Below are positions 18,686 through 21,867 of a DNA stretch of 21,867 nt, in pieces. This DNA is from Ophiothrix spiculata (lineage: Eukaryota; Echinodermata; Ophiuroidea; Amphilepidida; Ophiotrichidae). The stretch is taken from the NCBI GenBank assembly GCA_000969725.1, contig JXSR01S067347.1; one strand, 5' to 3'. Within the stretch, counting starts at the first letter, position 1; every line of letters begins with the position of its first letter. Below the pieces are notes generated by a model. It did no database searches. It was not told the DNA's origin and saw nothing but the letters and a program-made list of their open reading frames with translations. A program made the position numbers and the translations under genes.

Positions 18686-19125
18686 TCTCCCGTTCCAAAA
18701 ATTCAGGGAGGGGGTTGTAACCCCCCCCCCCCTCTTGGTTAGACGTGTTACAAAAAAGGCTTGGTTAGACCTGGATTAAACTCTATTTTCTCAGAACTAT
18801 AGTTTTCCAAATCATCCGGAATGCCATTCGCCAATATGGATGTGATTTACTAACCGAATATCCAATAACCAAATGCAAGGTGTTATTTAAAAGCTTAAGA
18901 TGTCAGTTTTACATTTTTTTTATATTTTCAAAAATAGGTGAAGAAAATAGTCATCCAGTTGAGTTTCAAATATTATCAAAATAAATCAAATACTGAAAAT
19001 AAAAATATAGCACTTACGGCTACCGATGGGCAGGGTTAGGGTTTTAGGAAAGTGTAGTAAGCCAATAATGCTATAAGGAGTGTATTTATACTCACGGTTA
19101 AAGTGGTTCAATAGGATGTTTCTGA
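18686..19125. other. Unclassified DNA upstream of the retrotransposon end
   Basis: No gene is recognised. The minus-strand 60-codon frame overlapping 18986-19168 is a shadow of the retrotransposon sequence. Confidence 0.4.
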
Positions 19126-19654
19126 ATTGGCACAATTCGCTCTTACTTTTCTGAAAGAGCAACATCATGTCTGGTCAACTCTCTCATCAACTCGCGTATT
19201 GATTTTTGTAATTCTGCCTTGTTTGGTATCACCTCTGACCAACTAAACCGGCTTCAACGCATTCTAAATAGCGCTGCACGTCTCATCGCCAAAAAGAGAA
19301 AATATGACCATGTAACTCCCATCCTCAAAGATCTTCATTGGCTGCCTATCGATTTTCGTATTCAGTTTAAATTATGTGTCCTAGCTTTCCGTCACTTCGA
19401 AGGCACTCTTCCACCCTACCTTTCATCTGTTTTAACAACCTATAATCCATCCCGCACTTTACGTTCCGGCCCTCAAAGGATTCTCAAGATACCAAAGTCA
19501 GATCTCAAATCTGCCGGTGAGCGTTCATTTAGGTTTCAATGCCCCACTGTCTGGAATTCACTCCCAAACAACATCCGTACCATATCCTCTCTCAGTCAAT
19601 TCAAATCCGAGTTGAAAAACCCATCTCTTCCGTCAGGCGTTTCCTGTTTCTTAA
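19126..19654 (+). pseudogene. L2/CR1-type non-LTR retrotransposon, C-terminal end of ORF2 (5'-truncated, frameshifted)
   Basis: The reverse transcriptase protein of this group copies element RNA into DNA at a nicked target. Only its C-terminal tail is here. Reading from 19126, in the frame before TTG at 19219, gives IGTIRSYFSE, then LVNSLINSRIDFCNS, LNRLQRILNSAARLI, YDHVTPILKDLHWLPI, PPYLSS, SRTLRS, VWNSLP and SLSQFKSELK, in the order usual for L2/CR1 elements. The catalytic part and endonuclease are missing, as expected after 5' truncation; the in-frame TGA at 19123-19125 lies at or near the breakpoint. A one-base excess in the A run at 19615-19619 breaks the frame. In the third frame, immediately after, THLFRQAF leads to TAA at 19652-19654, the usual terminus. 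The longer frame continuing to 19776 is therefore artefactual. The copy is dead. Confidence 0.9.
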
Positions 19655-19754
19655 TTTTTCGTCGTGTTTGTCCTTGTTCATTGTTCCTGTTTTCATGCGC
19701 TTTGAGATCCTTTTGGATGATTTTTGCGCGTTATAAGAACGCGAAATTATTATT
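19655..19754 (+). mobile_element. Retrotransposon 3' UTR and tail
   Basis: After the ancestral stop, the sequence carries GCGCTTTGAGATCCTTTTGG, a small hairpin CGCGTT-ATAAG-AACGCG (19727-19743) and a terminal ATTATTATT microsatellite (19746-19754). A conserved 3' hairpin followed by a short tandem repeat in place of poly-A is the known L2/CR1-type tail recognised by the element's own reverse transcriptase. It marks the true 3' end of the insertion. Confidence 0.8.
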
Positions 19755-20491
19755 TAGAGTCATTTGGTTGTATTGAACAAGTAAAGCTTACACATACAAA
19801 TGGTTTTTGTTCGTTGGAATTATGACGGACGGTTGCAAAGATATGCATGTTTCCAGTTTCTGTGTATTCTCTAATTTTGCCAATATATTGCTAAAGTTAA
19901 TGAGCGTTAATTAGTAATATATGCAAAATAGTTAGCCAATACTATACGGGATACTATACCAATATCCTATGTAAAACTTTATACTACTTTCATTCCACAT
20001 TGTTTTAGTATGAAACTTTGGCAATGTGTTTCTAACTTAACTAATTAACATATGATTTACCCGCCCATCTAACTTGTATATTTACATAATGAACGAGTAT
20101 TATACTAAAGCTGATTAATTATGAAATTATGCTAATTTCATTGGCGAGTAAACCATGCATTAAATGTTTAGGTCATAGAAACATTGACAAAATGTCAAGG
20201 TAAAAGTTTTATTAACTGTAAAATTAATATAAAGGTTTGTTTATAAATTATTGGGAAAATATTGTAAAAAAATAAAATTAATGAGAACATTTTGATAATT
20301 TTACATAAGAAAAGCAATAAATACAGTGAATCTTTTTTGAAATTCCAGGAAAATATACCCTTTGCTTTAAAGACAATTTTAAAGGTCAAGGCTTGATACT
20401 TCACATGTACATAGTAAGCTTTCGTTTGATGATCAACTTGTTCTTACATTAAAAATATCTAGCATATCTTTCCCAAAGTTGATTGTTTTCA
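19755..20491. other. Unclassified AT-rich DNA
   Basis: Very AT-rich. The short minus-strand frame here is rich in K, F, L and I as expected from composition. No gene or repeat boundary is seen. Confidence 0.4.
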
Positions 20492-20580
20492 TTCAGATAT
20501 GTAGGCGTATTTGCTCAGAACGGTTATTGATTTAATATAAGCCATTATGTAAGAAAGATAATACCTTTTACGTGACACTA
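20492..20580 (+). repeat. Dispersed repeat family B, copy 2
   Basis: Matches 15881-15962 in the same orientation, sharing GATATGTAGGCGTATTT, TTGATTTAAT and CGTGACA, with a 10-nt insertion (GCTCAGAACG) relative to copy 1. Confidence 0.55.
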
Positions 20581-20837
20581 AGTAAATATTGTCGTTTTTT
20601 TAAGAAATCAATTCTGACATCTTGATTAATTTCAACTTTATGAATGATAACCCTTATCAAGGTTCATAATCTTTTAATAGCGTTTAACTTTTTATTACTT
20701 TCATTTTATTTCATTTCTTTATATTTCTTTTAACAATACTTTTCTTCCAATAGTCATATCAGCGGGGTTTTTATGATCTTTCAATTCTTTTCATTAACCT
20801 TTCTTCCTTATCTTTTCAATCTCCTTCGAAATATCAG
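20581..20837. other. AT-rich DNA ending in a pyrimidine tract
   Basis: From about 20690 the plus strand is strongly T/C-rich and ends ATATCAG at 20831-20837. That has the form of an intron 3' end (polypyrimidine tract plus AG), but pyrimidine runs also arise by chance in AT-rich DNA. No gene. Confidence 0.3.
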
Positions 20838-21106
20838 ATGGCAGAGTTGTGCAAAAATTATCAAGTGTGAAGGCTGTGAAAAACAAACAAGAGCAGTGAA
20901 AAAGTTGTTGATAGAGAAAAGAAATGTCAGATGTTTATCTACTCTATCCGCAAGTAGCAAATATTTTCCGGCAACAGTTCCAAACTATCCATGATGCTCA
21001 TGGCATAGATGTTATTGCCACACTCAAAAGGCGATCAGTGTTACATAATCGCCGTGAGCCTTTTGTACGCATAGTTTGCACCGGTTTCTACGTATACGGT
21101 AACCTA
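20838..21106 (+). pseudogene. Possible exon or gene fragment with RREPFVRIVC motif
   Basis: Two overlapping plus-strand frames look more protein-like than the rest of the window. The first (from 20838) carries CEGCEKQTRAVKKLLIEKRN. The second (20924 to 21106) carries VANIFRQQFQTIHDAHGIDV and, after ATLKRRSVLHN, RREPFVRIVC then YVYGNL. The pattern R-x-x-(L/F)-V-R-I-(V/L)-C followed by YG is reminiscent of a segment found in many uncharacterised invertebrate and fish proteins related to SAM-domain protein SAMD3. That is a recollection, not a search result. No single frame is open across the whole segment, so a frameshift or an intron is required. A donor-like GGTAACC lies at 21098-21104. The fold-back element begins directly after AACCTA at 21106. 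Confidence 0.25.
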
Positions 21107-21530
21107 GACGGGGTGTACCCGCTAGTCCCGACACTGCGCTAGTCAGACTACACACTTTTCCTGTACTGTAGAGGTGCGTCAGTCCGAAAATGAAAAGCAA
21201 TGCGCTAGTCTGACACTGCGCCAGTCCGAATTTTTTTGTCGGACTAGTGCAGTGCCATAATTCTAATCTAAAAACCACTGCGCTAGTCCGACAAAAAAAT
21301 CTATATTATGTGTATACATTTCAAACTGAAGTCCACTGCGCTAGTCCGAATATAAAATCCACTGCGCTACTCCGACAAAAATGTCGGACTGGCGCAGTGG
21401 TTTTCAGATTCGGACTAGCGCCTCGTATTTCACTTTCGGACTAATGCCGTGTCGGACCAGCGCCGTGTATTTCATTTTTGGACTAGCACCGTGTCTGACT
21501 AGCACCGTGTCGGACTATGAATGTGAACCC
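21107..21530. mobile_element. Fold-back element of CGCTAGTCCGA units, copy 2
   Basis: Same family as 266-659. About eight forward units run up to 21377 and about seven reversed units follow from 21382, plus one reversed unit inside the left arm at 21236-21254. The centre is a 19-bp stem with an AAAA loop (21359-21377 with 21382-21400, two mismatches). The left end GGGGTGTACCCGCTAGTC and the segment CTACACACTTTTCCTGTA match copy 1 at equivalent places, so the copies descend from one element. AACCTA at 21101-21106 and 21531-21536 is a likely 6-bp target duplication, with three or four unmatched bases before the left end. Reversed units have drifted towards CACGGCGC, so the arms are evolving separately. 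There is no transposase. Confidence 0.7.
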
Positions 21531-21772
21531 AACCTAATCACTTCATAATCACTTTGACAACGAATAATGTTTCTTATTATCACTTGGTTGGTACATATAT
21601 ATTCTAATTTAACCCTATTGGTCAAGAACCAAGCACTATTATATAACCGTGTACATGGTTAAAGTCTAAAAATAAATCTTTTTGAAATGATTTTATGTAC
21701 AACATATTTTTTTTTACATTTGAAGGGGCCTTGTGAACCTGTGAGGCAAAAAAGAATGGGCTTAGTGTAAAA
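21531..21772. other. Unclassified AT-rich DNA
   Basis: Starts with the right AACCTA of the fold-back insertion. No further feature is recognised. Confidence 0.4.
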
Positions 21773-21815
21773 AGCGAAAGCGAAAGCGGAAGCGAAAGCG
21801 CAGGCGCAAGCGAAA
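21773..21815 (+). repeat. GCGAAA hexanucleotide microsatellite
   Basis: About seven units of GCGAAA with variants GCGGAA, GCGCAG and GCGCAA. Degenerate towards the right end. Confidence 0.85.
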
Positions 21816-21867
21816 ATAAGTGTAAAACGCGGAAATTGTTAAGGTCGCATAATACTGAAATACTATG

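Noticed and set aside
266-21530. One giant composite transposon bounded by the two fold-back copies
   Set aside because: Each copy has its own different flanking short duplication, so they are better read as separate insertions.

Overview
This is AT-rich, non-coding eukaryotic DNA, most likely from an invertebrate animal genome. The marine flavour is an inference from repeat content, and I cannot name the species. Evidence for a eukaryote is the C-terminal end of an L2/CR1-type non-LTR retrotransposon, several degenerate tRNA-derived SINE-like pieces, many short transposase-less inverted-repeat elements (MITEs), tetra- and hexanucleotide microsatellites, and the absence of any long open frame, operon or ribosome-binding pattern. 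I find no intact host protein gene. The longest frames are either the retrotransposon end or accidents of inverted-repeat sequence.

Layout. 1-660: a small TGTCGACA-rich patch, then a fold-back element (about 266-659) built from about 17 copies of a CACTGCGCTAGTCCGAC-like unit whose orientation flips at the centre. 1150-2410: three inverted-repeat elements back to back: a 144-bp near-perfect palindrome on a TA site, a roughly 735-bp hAT-like element, and a 215-bp element. 2411-5299: mostly unclassified AT-rich DNA with a second TGTCGACA patch and a tRNA-like SINE piece. 5300-6023: an inverted-repeat element bounded by TTAA. 6240-6900: a strand-asymmetric CGT-rich block. 7443-8096: two further inverted-repeat elements. 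8250-8660: two tRNA-like pieces. 9499-10164: a non-autonomous hAT-type element with an exact 8-bp target duplication. 10812-10945: microsatellite. 11463-12252: two inverted-repeat elements. 12913-13884: a tRNA-like fragment and a hairpin. 15465-17118: diverged dispersed repeats around an inverted-repeat element at 16265-16900. 17637-18685: a recent direct duplication of about 335 bp. 19126-19754: the retrotransposon 3' end with its characteristic tail. 20838-21106: a weak exon or gene fragment, abutted by a second copy of the fold-back family (about 21107-21530).

Functional reading. No genes cooperate here. The window is best read as intergenic or intronic DNA that has repeatedly received non-autonomous elements. 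Its most unusual content is the fold-back family with the CGCTAGTCCGA unit, present twice, and two hAT-like elements that share the same internal GCGCGC hairpin. All identifications come from reading the sequence by eye, with no database search.
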